Part shown: positions 46,257 to 58,976 of the stretch, one piece after another
Position numbering within the stretch: position 1 is the stretch's first letter
Layout of the letters: every line of letters starts with the position of its first letter
Source of the DNA: Trichopria drosophilae
Taxonomy: Eukaryota; Arthropoda; Insecta; Hymenoptera; Diapriidae
Assembly: GCA_030407085.1 (NCBI GenBank)
Contig: CM059585.1
Location: forward strand, 89,046,501 to 89,110,500
Length of the DNA stretch: 64,000 bases
Reading direction: 5' to 3'
Program-made: the position numbers and the translations under genes
Notes under the pieces: generated by a model
Told to the model about the DNA's origin: nothing
Seen by the model: only the letters and a program-made list of their open reading frames with translations
Database searches by the model: none

Positions 46257-47990
46257 ACCGGAAAACCGCTCGAAACTATCGCATATCCGCCCGAGCGTCC
46301 GCGGAACTGTATTATATAAATGAAAAAAAAAATGAAAAACAAATATCGAAGCAATTTTTGTAGGTGGTCTAGTTGGAAAATGGAAGCGGCCGCTCTCAAA
46401 ATGGTCGACTATTGGGGACCACCTGATTTGGTGTACCTTCGGTTTGGATTTATCTTCGCCGCAAGTGCAATGTTGGACTTAAGTTACGAAAAAAAGTATG
46501 GTCAAGTGGGCATAGTCAAATTTTCAGCCGAGCAATCGGATCGCGAGAGGTTAGTATAATCTAGAGAAGCTCGACGCGATTCGCTCGCGACGATCCGATC
46601 TACTAGCTAGGATAATGAAATTATAAACGCTTGCAAAGACGAAGGTACGAAATCATTGCAAGCGACGGATACGCCTGAAGTAAATCGATCAACCAATCAA
46701 AACGAGATGGACAAATGTAGGGAGTAATCAAGTTAGCAAAAAGTTGAAGAACGCTCTAAAGGGTGAGAGGGAGGGGGAGGGGGTTTTGAAACAGCCGTCG
46801 GAGATTCTTACCGAGAGCTTAGTCCTTTTTTATTAGTTGCGAATCTACTTCACGAGTATATGTATATACGAGGTGATTTATCCGAATAATCGTATATGCG
46901 TGTATATAACCCGCGCGTCCGCGCGATATAAACACGTATATATAAAAAATATATAAAGAAAAGAGGTTAAGGTTTAAGTGTAAACAATGAAACTCAATCT
47001 AATTGCCTTGTTTTTTATGCGAAACGTATGAAAGTATCGAGTAACGATTTAAAACAAAGTCGGAACACTATTAAAAAATCTCTATATATATATGAATATA
47101 TATATATATACATATATAAATATATGATATATATATACGCGCGCTATAATGACAAAGAGAAATTAGAGCGCGGTGAGGGCGGAAGAAAGATACTTAAAGA
47201 GTTTAAAGGCTAAGAGAAAAAAAATACTATTAATTATATTATTAATGAACAAAAAAGGAAACTAAGGAGTAAGCGGTGTAACGTGTAAGTTTTGAAAATT
47301 TTACAAAGCATGTTGAATTACCCGATATCTCAAAGACCGAGTCTGTACACTTTAAATAATGATCTTAGGGCATTCCGTAAGTTAGTTGAACTTATACATA
47401 CGAGAAAAAGCTACTAATATATTGAATTTAAAAGATACAAAAAAATACGGCGGCAAGAGAGGAGGAGAGTCGAGGCATCGGAAAATGTCCGAATAACGAG
47501 AGGTGAACTTCGAATTTCGAAAGTCGTCGAAACGATATTACATCCCACGTGGATTTGGACTGCTGGATGACACGCGAAAGTAAGCTTAAAAAGATAATAA
47601 ACAAAAATAAACGATGAGAACAATACAAAAACCACGTGACAATAATGAAAGTGTATTAAGCACGCTTGCTATACGCGGCGCAACGCTCCGCAATAGGGCT
47701 GACTGATTTTCTCGATTACTGGATTGGATACGAATCATTTTGCAAAATTGTCGTATTTTTAAACAACGAGTTAGCAAAAACAATTGTGGATTGCACCAAG
47801 ACGCGCTAAAAACAGACGAGGACCTATAAAAGTTTGCTCGTCGAAAGCGACGATCGAATCGTTTAAAAATTGGCTACGAGGATTACGATAATTCACGGAA
47901 AGGACGGATTTAAAAAAAGTTTTTAAAAGTATATTCAATTTTGTGGGATAGTTTGTTGCCCACACAGCCTTACTGGGCCTTATTAAGGTA
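46257..47990 (+). other. Likely 3'UTR of Activin-beta
   Basis: The sequence after the stop lacks the inverted-repeat elements found elsewhere and has TA microsatellites (about 47096-47141). Short frames (46320-46559 plus, 47414-47965 minus) are not recognised. AATAAA-like hexamers occur, for example near 47605, but I cannot tell which is used. Confidence 0.4.
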
Positions 47991-50900
47991 TTAACGCATT
48001 ACTACTAAATTATTGTTAAATACACAAAAGAATTACAATATTTACGCTACTTCCAATATCCCCAAATTATGCAGGTAAACTTAAAAAGTACCATCGACGG
48101 AAAAGAATCGCAATGCGGAAAGACGTCAAGTTCGGGATTGAAACGAACTCATAAGTTACCGGCAGGTTAAAAGAAATCATTCGTCATTTTTCAGCTAATA
48201 GCCAAAAAAGAGGAGTCAACTATTGCGTCCAAGTAAAAAACAATTGAAAAGACTTTCGAGTACATTGGCATAACCGCGCCATTGTATTGTTGCGAATGTT
48301 CGTTTTGTGGTTGAAGAAACAAAAGTCAATGATGATGAGAGTCAATGAATACCGCTTCGGCAACGTTACGAGAAAGTAAAATGCAAAGCCTTTATCAGCC
48401 CGAGGACTGCGTTTGAGAAAATCATCTATCGCGTAGGAAACACCCTGTTGGAAGTATTTCTTATGTATAAAAGCGAGGCGAGCACTATTAAAAGTTGAAG
48501 AAAATCTACGTAAATCTATTATTATTAATTCCATGGCTTTTCGAATAAACGGACAAAATGCTATACGAAAAAAAATGAGCAAAGTACTCTCCGTATTTAA
48601 GGGAAAACGCAGCTGAATAAGGTTAATCCATTATTCGCATAACGTTAAGAAATATGAAAGTGATATTAATCTGTCTATCGGTCGAAGTTTATTGTTGTTT
48701 CAAATGTGGAGTGTCTTTCTTTCGATCCCGATTGTAAGTGAACAGAAATTCAAAGTAGATTACGAGTAAAGGTCATTGCGACAGGTAGCAATTTATTCAT
48801 ACTCAAAATAATAAAAACTAAATCATACTATATCATTTCGAAAGTGCCATCATGAAACCTGAAATGTTAAAATTGACATGTTACATAACAAAAATGTTCG
48901 GAATTAATTTTTGCGGTGTTTGTTTACCTCCCTCGTAAATTTGTATTGTTGTCTTTATTATTTTACATCATTATCTCTCATAAAATATTCCATTTTCAAA
49001 TAAAGGACCATTTGTTAATGCCATCTATCCATTTAAAGTACATTTCAGAATTCAAATTCTGATTACAAAGATTCGATACCTCTTACAAACCCATTTATTT
49101 CAGAAGTCCTACAAAAACGCATTCATTTCAACAATAATGGCGTGTTAATTTCGACCTTGAATCATGAAAATAGATTCCTTTCGACATTTACTTCAAAAAC
49201 TCAGTCATCATGTTCACAATAATGCGCTTTACTAACTTAGTTCGTTTTAAAGAATTAGGGAAGAAGATGTGGAGTGGAAGTGGGAGTAAATGAGGAAGAG
49301 AGGGGGATAGGAAAAGAGGGAAGTGAAAGGGTTAAGAATGATAAGAGTGGGATATAAGTGAGTGATGGGGGATTTACTTAATTGAATCTATATTCTGTAA
49401 AAGAAAGAGGTGATGGGATGTAAAAGGAGTTAAGGAGGAGAGGAGGGTGGATGGGAAGAGTCTGATTGAATAAATATTTATTTATGAAAGGAGAGAAAGA
49501 GAGAGAGAGAGTGAGAATGAGGGGTTAGGAGTAAGAGAAACGAGAGGGGAAAGGGAGAGAACAAATTAGCAAATGTAAATAAATGCCTAAACAGTTTTAA
49601 GTTGCGAACATGGAGATGAATGAAACTTTGTGCCAATGATTGAGATACACTAGTCTTTGTCCCCAGTCTTTTTCCTTGTTTCCTGAAATGAATCTGTTTT
49701 TCGTAAGAGGTGTCGATTTTGTGATTTAAAAATAGGGAAAAATCAAGTTTGTAAATTTTGGAGTATACCATATAAACACGGTTTGTGATGATGATAAACC
49801 ATTAATTCTGTACACATCATAAATTCTTACCTGAAATCCACAACGTACTGAGATCCCAGATTCAAATCCCACGGTAGAATTCAAAATTTATTCATAACAT
49901 TTGAGGATTGTCATGGGATTCTAACTGAAGACATTCTGGTACGTGGAAAATGCAGGCGAAACTCTTTCTCAACAGTGTCTCAAAAGTGTATTTTGTGATT
50001 TAATTAATGTATCTTACTAAAAGCCTTTCTCCCATGTTTTCGTGACTAGAAAAAATCGTTAAGGCTCCCGTTTGTGAGCACCGTTTTATTCAATTTTGAT
50101 CTTTTTATTGCTTTCAGACAGTTTGTGCATGTTTAGTTTTAGCAAGACCGGAAAAAAACATTGATTTCGAAGATTAATAGAGCAATATATAATATATCAG
50201 CTGAAAACTAGATTCTACTATGTCCCAAGTTATTTGATATCATTCTTTTATATAAATAAAATAGAACATTCAAAGCATCCAAAACACAATCTGACTGACG
50301 TTTGCAAAACATGGTAGATACATGCAATTAATTTTGATTTGCACTTATATTCGCGTTCACTTTTAGTTAGTGTTACATTAGAACTTCACCAAACTTGCTT
50401 CTATAAACAAATATTTAATACCCTGACATAAAATGTCTCATTTAAAAAATGAACTGTTTCAACGAGTTTGAAATCTGTGATTTTTCATTAATTTTATGTA
50501 ATCTGTAAGACATCTTCAGAATTACCAATAAAAACTATTTCAATATTATATTATAAGACATTTCGAGAATTACGGTGAAGTGCATAATATTTATATAGAA
50601 TTATACGAATATATTGATTATTACTTTTTATTTGACGTTACTATGCAACCCCAAGAATAATATACTGCCACGTTTTGTAAAAATGCAAGATACTTTCGTT
50701 ACAAGGGCGTAAAATATACGAAATCTTCACGGGGGAATGATCGTCTTTGTGAAATGCGATATTGCCAAATGCTCATTGAGGACGTAAAATCGGATTTTAC
50801 GACCCCGTATGATGAAATAATAGTTTTCGATTCATGTACATAAAAGTTTTGTCTGTGAATGTAAAAATTGCAGGCCAAGCCGAAGGCGGGAGTGGCATTC

Positions 50901-51854
50901 ATATTCACGTCAAACACATTTTTTCATATGTTTCGAACATTATTTTATATTTCGTGTAAAATGCAAAGACAAAAAATGTGCAATATAAACATTTGGCGTA
51001 CACTGTACAATAAACATTTATTTTAACTTTCCACCATTGCAAATTCTCCATTTTTAATTCTAACTTCTCAGTATAACTGCAAAAATATGGCACTGCCAAA
51101 CTTCACTAAGAAACATAAGGCTGTGCAACGGTTGCTTATTCGTGTTCACCATTTTCGGTCCAACATTTTGTATTACTGTTGTTTTGAAAATAAATATTTA
51201 ATCTATAAAATTGTGATTACTTACATTTTCTTAGCATAAATTGTGATTGTCAAATATTTTGGACAAGAATGAAAACGTTTGCATAAAGCAGTTTTTAATT
51301 AGCCAATTTACCATTCATTCACCACAAAAATATTAAAAATACTAAAACAACTGCATGGCACTTTCGATGTGGATAAAAATTATACCACCAAATGATAATA
51401 GCAGACTAGTTTTCCAGTCGCATCGATCCACTTTTGCTGAATTGAAACTCGAAAAACTCGATAGGCGGATTAAATTGTAACGTGTATATAAATATGTACA
51501 GGGGCTCACAAGTTTAGGATTTTTCTCGATATCACACAATGATAATGATATATGCGCGTAAGTAAGTTGGATGAGTTCCTGAGGAGCTTGAGAGCGTGAC
51601 AAATAGAAAAAAGGGGAAAACTGAGATTGTCTGAAAGGAGTAACATTGCAATAATTACCATTAATCGCTGGCGTGGGAGCTTCGTACGGCATTGTATCAC
51701 TGGCTTTGAGGTTAGGTCCGAAACGAAGTCTCGAGACCGCTACTTTTACGGTGTCGATAAAGGACAGAAATGCTGTAAAGGTAACATAAAAGCAAATTTT
51801 CATTATTGCAACAGAAATGTGCGAAAGTGAGAGAGTGAGCGAAAAAGAACGCGT

Positions 51855-51893
<39 letters not shown>

Positions 51894-52998
51894 GAGATGA
51901 CATATGTAAGATTATGAAAGAGTAGGACGCAAAACATCTGTATATTTCTCTTAAAATGTTTTAAAAGAAACCTTTTTTGTTTTTAAATTTTGTACCTCAA
52001 AAAAATGTATAGATAGAAATTTTCAAAATATGTAGCGACTAATAAACTATAGTTGGTTAAATCTCAATGTTCCTTATAGAAGATTACATTTTAGTGAATG
52101 CGAAATTAAAAGGAAGATGTTGGTTATGTAATCTACGATTTTGTTCATCTACAGTATGCGTGAAATGAGGGAATTATATACAGGATCCTGTCGAAATGAT
52201 GCAAGAGAGCGAATAAGGGCGACAAAGCGAGAGAGAGAGAGAGAGAGAGCACGAGAATTTCAAAATTATATACTTTCCGGTATTTGAAAATAATCATAGA
52301 ATTACGAAAGATTCGACACTTTGTAACGATAACGGGATGAGGGGGGTTAACAAATTATTATATTTACCTTCTAATGTGTAATTTTTACTAGCGACAACTT
52401 CGACACCGAGACTAGCTTCGATTTTTATAATAATTATAATATACATACATAATAATATAACGACAATAATAAGTGACGATATCTTCTTTCTTAAAATAAA
52501 ACTGATTTCTTGCTTCTCGTTTTTCTCCATCAGCCATGACTTGCACGTAATCCGACCCAGCCGTTTAGTAACCTCTTTCGTACAAATACTTACAACGTTT
52601 GAACTTCATCGATCAGCTATGCAGTATAGTATTGTGTAGTAACTGGGGAATTAGTAGTTACCGTCTTACTTAATTTGTCGATTCAATTCCTCGACTATCG
52701 TACTTTCCATCATCTGCCGACAGGCGAGGGAGGGAGAATATTGGAACGCAACTATTCAACATTAATTTCTCCATTATCAAATTTTTATTTTTAATTTGGA
52801 TTATAAATATTACTGGTAAGTACAAGTTGACGACTAGTCTTAAGTACGTGAACATCGCACGATGAGGTTTGATTCAAATTAGTCAGTTAAGTAACTATAT
52901 ATAAAATAATAGCAGAGGCAAGTATTATAGCAAATTGTACTGATTTATGTTATCAATTATCTGTACTTCACAAACCATTTTATTACAAAATGATAATA
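47991..52998. other. Low-repeat region, no gene recognised
   Basis: GA-rich low-complexity tracts lie at about 49486-49511, 51857-51886 and 52228-52249. Minus frames up to 153 codons (51342-51803) arise largely from CT-rich complement and have no recognisable domain. Some of it may still belong to the Activin-beta 3'UTR or downstream regulatory DNA. Confidence 0.4.
50699..50835. repeat. Degenerate copy of the GCGTAAAA palindrome element
   Basis: ACAAGGGCGTAAAATATACG at the left and GACGTAAAATCGGATTTTAC with ACC at 50790 reproduce the palindrome and the CAAGGGCG end word seen near 18390 and 18690. Confidence 0.5.
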
Positions 52999-53301
52999 CA
53001 GGATCACAAAAAAAATTTATTTCGAGATAACTTGAATCCGAAAAATAGTGAATCTTACAGATTTTTGGCCGCTGAATACGAACCCGTTATTCAATTTGGG
53101 CCATCACGTCAAGATTTTGAGATATCTGTTCCGAAAAATAGCCAAAAGTATCACTTTTGACAATTTGAGGTTAGGATATATGAAATATCTAACGTTACTG
53201 GTGAAATTGGACAACTAATTTATTTTCAGTCTAAAAATCTATAAGATCCAGTACCTCTGCTTCAAGTTATCTACCATAAAAAATTGTTTTGCGGTCCTGT
53301 G
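52999..53301. mobile_element. 303-bp MITE flanked by TA, copy 1
   Basis: Ends CAGGATCACAAAAAAAATTT (52999) and (reverse complement) CACAGGACCGCAAAACAATT (53301) are flanked by TA on both sides, as for Tc1/mariner-type insertion. The inverted similarity extends through a GATAACTTGAA block and a GATCTTATAGATTTTT-like block. Confidence 0.7.
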
Positions 53302-53336
53302 TAATTAATCACTGAAGGTACTTCCCGAAAAAATAG

Positions 53337-53637
53337 CACAAGACGGCAAAATTTTTTGTTTAAACAACTTGAATTAGAAGTGGAGGATCTTATAGATTTT
53401 TGGTCGCTAACAACGAATTCTTTGTTCAAGTTAACTCATTGTTTCAAATTTTTCACATATCCCAACCTTAAATGGCCAATAAGTATATTTTTGAATATTT
53501 TTCAGATCAGATATCTCAAAATCCTGACGCGATGGGCCAAATCGAATAACGGGTTCGCTTCAGCGGTCAAAAATCTTTTAAAATTCACTATTTCTGATTC
53601 AAGTTATCTCGAAACAAATTGTTTTTGTGGTCCTATG
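53337..53637. mobile_element. 301-bp MITE, copy 2 of the same family
   Basis: Ends CACAAGACGGCAAAATTTTT (53337) and (reverse complement) CATAGGACCACAAAAACAAT (53637). The internal blocks, AACTTGAATTAGAAG and GGATCTTATAGATTTTTGG on the left and GATTCAAGTTATCTCG on the right, mirror copy 1. Only 35 bp separate the two copies. TA follows the right end. Confidence 0.7.
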
Positions 53638-54011
53638 TAATTTGTTGATGGTCCGGGCAATACTCTATCTTTCCAATACTGAATATTTTACATTGAAGCT
53701 TACCACTTTTATGTGAGGCCAGGGGCACGTCCCAATAATGGTACCAGTTTGGGTTAATTTTGGAGAATCACTATGAAAGGTTTTCATAATGCAATCAATA
53801 GATAAATTTTGTCCACCACTGCCAAGAAACATCCTAAAGACTGCTCCTCATACGCGAAACGATAACGAAAATCTGAATACTAAACATTGGGCTCAAGTAT
53901 CACCATGAGCTAACTTCAATCCAAAAGTTCTTGCTCATCCAATTTTTTTTTCTTATATTGTTTCAGTGATGATCAATTTAGTATTTTTTTGCAGGTTATT
54001 GTACACAGTTT
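53638..54011. other. Spacer, nothing recognised
   Basis: No frame or repeat end is seen. Confidence 0.35.
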
Positions 54012-54954
54012 GGGTGTACTTCCGAATAGCCCACCCTCAAATGCTTTTTAAACCTACCATTTCCGACGTATTTTGATGCGCTGATTATAAATATCATAGT
54101 GAAAATTGGCGACAAGGTCATCTTCAAGGTCAAAACTTAAAACGTGTTTTTTTTGCGTTTTTCTGAATTTATTATAAAAAATACATTTTCTTCCTAATAT
54201 TAACGGTTTACCTATAAATTAAGGTTGAAAGGTTCAGAATGAACCTGGCGTGTCCACGTTCAACATATAACACAGTTACATATTCGACGATATTACACAT
54301 CAGAAAATAGTCATACATTTCTAACGCCGCGCATTTCACTTGGGTGTGATCATTATTCGCATCTACTGATTGTAGGTTGGGCTTGTCTAAAAAATAGGGC
54401 TCTGGGAGGGGTGAGGGAGGCGGCAGAGCCACCCAGTACGCAAGCACCTTCGAGATTCACGCATTGTCTTTCGAATTTAAGAAATACATCTAGCCGTGGA
54501 GTCCTGCGCAATTATTGTATACATTTTGACATTTGAAGTGAAATATTTATTGAAATTCTTATACAAGGTAAAAGTATTATAGAATAACGGGTATAAAATG
54601 GTTAGTATTGTCGAATATGTAACTGTTATATGTTGAACGTGGACACGCCAAGCCTATCGTTATGACTTTCAACCTTCATTCGTAGATCAACTGTTAATAT
54701 TAGGAAGAAAATGTATACAACCTTTTTTATAGTGAATTTTATGCTCTATCTTTTTTGTTTGAAACATTTTTTCGTCTGATAAGGATTTTTTATAATAAAT
54801 TAAAGAAAACGCAAAAAAAAAATTGTAATCTTTGACCTTGAAGATGACCGTGTCGCCAATTTTCACTATGATGTTCGTAATCAGCGCATCAAAATACGTC
54901 GGAAAAGGTATGTTCAAACAAAATTTGAGGGGTGGGCTATTTGGAAGTATATCC
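54012..54954. mobile_element. Family C foldback, 0.94 kb
   Basis: Arms 54012-54290 (GGGTGTACTTCCGAATAGCC, GACGTATTTTGATGCGCTGA, ACGTTCAACATATAACA) and 54612-54954 (TGTTATATGTTGAACGTGG, GCGCATCAAAATACGTCGG, GTGGGCTATTTGGAAGTATA) are inverted. The centre has a purine-rich G-run block and ACGCAAGCACC (54437-54447), the inverse of GGTGCTTGCGT in the 36.9-kb foldback centre. Confidence 0.8.
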
Positions 54955-55794
54955 ATAGTTTTATTAAATTAACACATACAAGCTCCATCTTAATATCAAA
55001 TCTTCCCATTAACAAAATAATCGTCTGACATCACTGAAGCAATATCTCAAAAAAATGGTATGTGCAAGAACTTTTGGGTGGAAGTTTGTCCAGGCTCCCC
55101 GACGGATCTCAGACTGGTAAAAATTCGCAAAGAATCTAGAGATATTAATCGAATTTAGATTGTAAAGTCGTCAGTAAAATTGCTATAGTCATGATTTTTT
55201 CTGCATTCATTATTATTCAAATATGAATTCATAGCATTTTGGCAATATCCTACTTGCAAAATACGATATATTGAAAGTCCAAATTAATCAATGGACGATA
55301 TTTGTATCGATCAATCGTTCAATTTAGGGCAGAGGATCAAACCCCTTTCATGATTGTATCAATTTAGTATTTATATTACTCTTTAGTTTTCAGGAAAGCT
55401 TACACGAACAACAAAAATATCTAATAGCTTGTCATTTTCCATAAATGCTATATTGTTAAATTCATAAATTATAGTAGTCTTATTATTCCAATTTCTACAA
55501 TGGCTTTCGACATCGTCACCTCCAGCTTTGAATATCACAACAGTCGTACGTTCAACAGTATGTAGTTGTAATTCAAACCTTCTTTTATGTCTTTAAATAA
55601 TTATACAAATATCCGTCCAAAATAAAAAGGTGAGGTCATTTGTATGAATTAATATATTCTTAAATAGTCTTGGTTTTTTTTCGGTCACATAAAGAATAGA
55701 AATTAAAAATATTTCTGTTTAATGAAAATTTAAAAATTATAGAAAAATAAAAAAAAAATAAACAAGGACCAATAATTTTGAGGGTTTTTGTAAT
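54955..55794. other. Spacer, nothing recognised
   Basis: AT-rich, no convincing frame. Confidence 0.35.
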
Positions 55795-56930
55795 ATAAAT
55801 AATAAATAAATAAATATTTAGCAACGTTTCGACTTTGCTATGGTCCTCTTCAAGGCTATGTAAGAAAACGGTGGTGATTGTGTCGTATTTATACCAAAAT
55901 AGGGGATATGAAGTTTCGTATGTTTTGATGGTTGGGTACTAACAATAAAGGAACGGTTGATAAACTATGTATGGATTAAGGAGATAAGATGGGATCCATT
56001 ACAGAAAGGGATAGTAAACTTCCGGTAGCTTTTATGTTTTAAACGGATGATGACGGTGTTGTTCTCTTTTTTTTTACAAAATAATTTTCCTACCTCTTTT
56101 TGCACAGTTTTTTTCTTTTGCAAGGAATATGGTGTTGTAATAATCAAAATCTTGTGTTCATTTATTGGTGTTTAGAGAGGTCTGTACGTCCGTCCGATAT
56201 AAGATTTATTGCAATGAAAACAAGGAATTTTATACACAACCCCACTTTGTTTTTCAAAGGGAAGTCGGTTATTTCATGGTTTGATTTATGCAATATTAGT
56301 TTTAAAAGGGATTGAAACTAACCTTACATTTTGAATTTTGAAAATGTTAACTATAGTCTCTGAAAGTCCTTTTATATACGGGTAACTTAATGTTTTGATT
56401 ATGTTTCCGTTAACACTCGTGTTCAAATTGTTTTGGTTAGTTGAATTTATAAAATTTAGACGTTTTTGATACTTTGGTCGATAAATAAGGACGGATATCC
56501 GTTTTCTAGTAATATTGTTTTTATAAGATTTAATTTTTTTCGATGAAATTCAGAAGAGGACAGTTTTATTGCACGGTCGATTAAACCGTATATCATCCCG
56601 ATTTTTTGAGACATAGAATGGAGGGATTCGTAATGTATGTATCTACGTGACCATGATCCTTTATGAAACCAATCAAGTTTCAGACTCTCATTGTCTTGAA
56701 TGAATATTTTATTATTAATACTTAGTTTATTTACAATGCATTCCGTTACGTATTCCAGGACTAGATTTGCGAGAACAGGAGAGTAGTTTTTTTATAAACA
56801 GTGTTCTGGAATTTGAAATAAGTCGAGTCTAGACATGAGTATATAGCAATAATAAAATCGTTCTGATCTAATAAGGCATGATTTTTAATATATTTCCATT
56901 TATTCTCTTTTTGTGTGTAGAAGACACTAT
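55795..56930 (-). pseudogene. Penelope-like element fossil (RT plus GIY-YIG)
   Basis: Read on the minus strand, several blocks appear in the order expected of a Penelope-like retroelement. CLDSTYFKFQNTVYKK (about 56790-56850) is the end of the RT fingers/palm, followed by loss of the usual GTPMGSP block. IGMIYGLIDRAIKLSSSEFH lies at 56520-56610, within an open frame from 56760 to about 56460 that lacks an ATG. PYIKGLSETIVNIF (about 56345) follows a frameshift near 56460. SGVVYKIPCFHCNKSYIG (56190-56250) is the GIY-YIG endonuclease core with its CxxC zinc-binding pair. Several in-frame stops make it inactive. A 3' AATA repeat (55795-55815) marks the end. Confidence 0.85.
55820..55862 (-). ncRNA. 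Hammerhead-like remnant at the Penelope 3' end
   Basis: On the minus strand UUGAAGA, a GAC/GUC stem with loop, then CGAAAC resembles the CUGANGA-stem II-GAAA core seen at 15383-15452. The first core base is U instead of C and no convincing NUH triplet or stem I was found. It is probably an inactive relic, and the same bases also read as the tail of the element's frame (ALKRTIAKSKR). Confidence 0.3.
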
Positions 56931-58945
56931 TTTAGTTTTTCAAATAATTCGTCTGAATTATTACGAAAACCTAGGTATGCAGTCGTGCGAATTAACTTTA
57001 TCATAGAAGTCCCTCGTGGTTTGTTCTTCAATCATCGAGAGACGTATCAGCTTTTGTATAGAAAACTAACAGTACCTGTATGCATAAAAATGCGTGCTTA
57101 ACAAATAAGTGAATAAGTTCAGTAAAACTCAACTTGCAAACTGAAAGGTTTTACAAGTTCGATTGGTTCTACTTATAATTAAAAATGTTGACGGTATTTA
57201 GGTTAAATCACACACAATATGACGAATTTATAAAATAACCTTATTTTCAGTAAGATTAAACCTCATATTAAAGATGTTCTTCCGACATTCGAAAAAAATT
57301 ATAGGTGTCGCTAGTGCAAAAACGTGATACTAGTGGACAACATTAATTGCCAATTTCACATAAAATGAATCTCTAAGAAAGAACCAGAAAATGAAATTTG
57401 CATTTAATTATTTTGTTCACAAGCATATAGATACTTTAAAAAATGACTATCCGCTTGCCGATGCATCTAATTTTACGGAAATTACGAATTTTCAACAGCT
57501 CACCTTTGACTTGTTGGTTTCTTGATTTGTCGGTTTTTCGATCACACCCATTTGTTATATTGTCAATTAAACTAAAACAACATTATTTTTTCAGCGATAT
57601 TGTGGAGTATTACTATATTCTATTCTATACAAGTAGGTTTGAATAAATCGAATATGAACATTTAAATCGTTAGCAAGAAATTTCTGAAGTGAACTTCCGA
57701 AACATGTAACTGAAACTTTATTTGTAATGCATGTTTCGCAATTCTCAGAGACGGTTTAGTAACTTACAGAAAAAGATTCTTAAAATTAAGAAATGTCCCG
57801 GAAATTAAGAAATTTTTATTGGAATTTTCGGTAACAGTAACTGCATAATACTTCAAGTACATGTTTCGGAAGTTTACTATAGACGTTTTGTAGTTTTTTA
57901 CAATTTTTCACACTTTTTTTTACTACATATACTTTTGCAATAACCTAGAATCAATGATCAATCAGCTGTGGTCGATAAATGGTCCAAAATGCAGAAAATA
58001 TCTGAAACGATTTTCGCACTCGAGAAGGGCATCGCCGCTGATACCATAATTCAAATTACTGAAATTATAAATTTCGGTTGTTGAAGATTCAATCGAAATG
58101 ACTGGTTATAGTACCGAAACGCGGTTGGTTGTAAAAGTTAATCCAAACAGCAGTTAGTGGCGAGATCTTATACCACGGTCATTTCATGTGAAGAATATAG
58201 AATTTGTGGTCTATGCCGCGGAATTTAACGAAAATGAAATATTCGATAGGTAGATGTGAAAAATATTCTGAATATTTTCTAAATGGCGAATGTGACGTTA
58301 TGATTACTAAATTTCTTAAAATTGCGATATCTATTTTTGTAATTACCGCATTTTTAATGACACTACGTTCAATCTTTTTATTAAATTAAGTACTTTTATT
58401 GTAAAATAAAATAATTTTTAAAAATTGTCAATTTGTCAAGAAATTAACAAAAAATTTTTAAATTAAATTTTGTTATTTAGCTCATATATTCTTTTTGAAA
58501 TTGGATATTGTTTCGCGAAGAAAACGAATTCACCTTCTATTTTTAACAAACATTGGCACACTTTTCAGGAGCTCAACCAATTGTGCTCCTTATAATTCTG
58601 GTTCCTGGTTATAAATATGATGATGGTACTAAATTTGAAAATTATTTAGTAAAGGGATTCAGTTTTATCGATTATCACTTGCCCTACTTCGTGTAATAAT
58701 AAAAAAAATGCACATTTAAACAAAAATTAACTAATACTTCGATTTGTGTTCTACTTATAATTATTGTTCCGCTTCTTTTATTGAACGATACTTAAGGCCT
58801 CACCTTGTCCAGTGAAAAAGTCAATATTTTCACATTTTCTTGAGACTTAAGCGTGTCAAATATGTATAGCGTGAAATATGTATATGAAATTTAACGTATT
58901 AAAAAGGATATAAGCGATGAAACAATGGCTATAGTTTAATGTGTA
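56931..58945. other. No gene recognised, one small inverted repeat
   Basis: ACTTCCGAAACATGTA (57692-57707) and TACATGTTTCGGAAGT (57859-57874) form a 16-bp inverted pair about 150 bp apart, possibly a tiny MITE. Frames at 56913-57101, 57443-57646 and 58204-58389 are unrecognised. Confidence 0.4.
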
Positions 58946-58976
58946 TATACAGTGATAGCAAAAAGTCCGGGACCGG
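58946..58976. repeat. Solitary Tc1/mariner-like terminus
   Basis: TACAGTGATAGCAAAAAGTC followed by CGGGACCGG has the look of a TA-anchored Tc1-like inverted terminus. I found no inverted partner nearby. Confidence 0.3.

Noticed and set aside
51342..51803. 153-codon minus-strand gene
   Set aside because: No domain recognised. The frame ends next to GA/CT-rich low-complexity DNA and overlaps another frame in a different phase.
57692..57874. Riboswitch or terminator-like hairpin
   Set aside because: A 16-bp inverted pair 150 bp apart in eukaryotic DNA is more simply a small mobile-element remnant.
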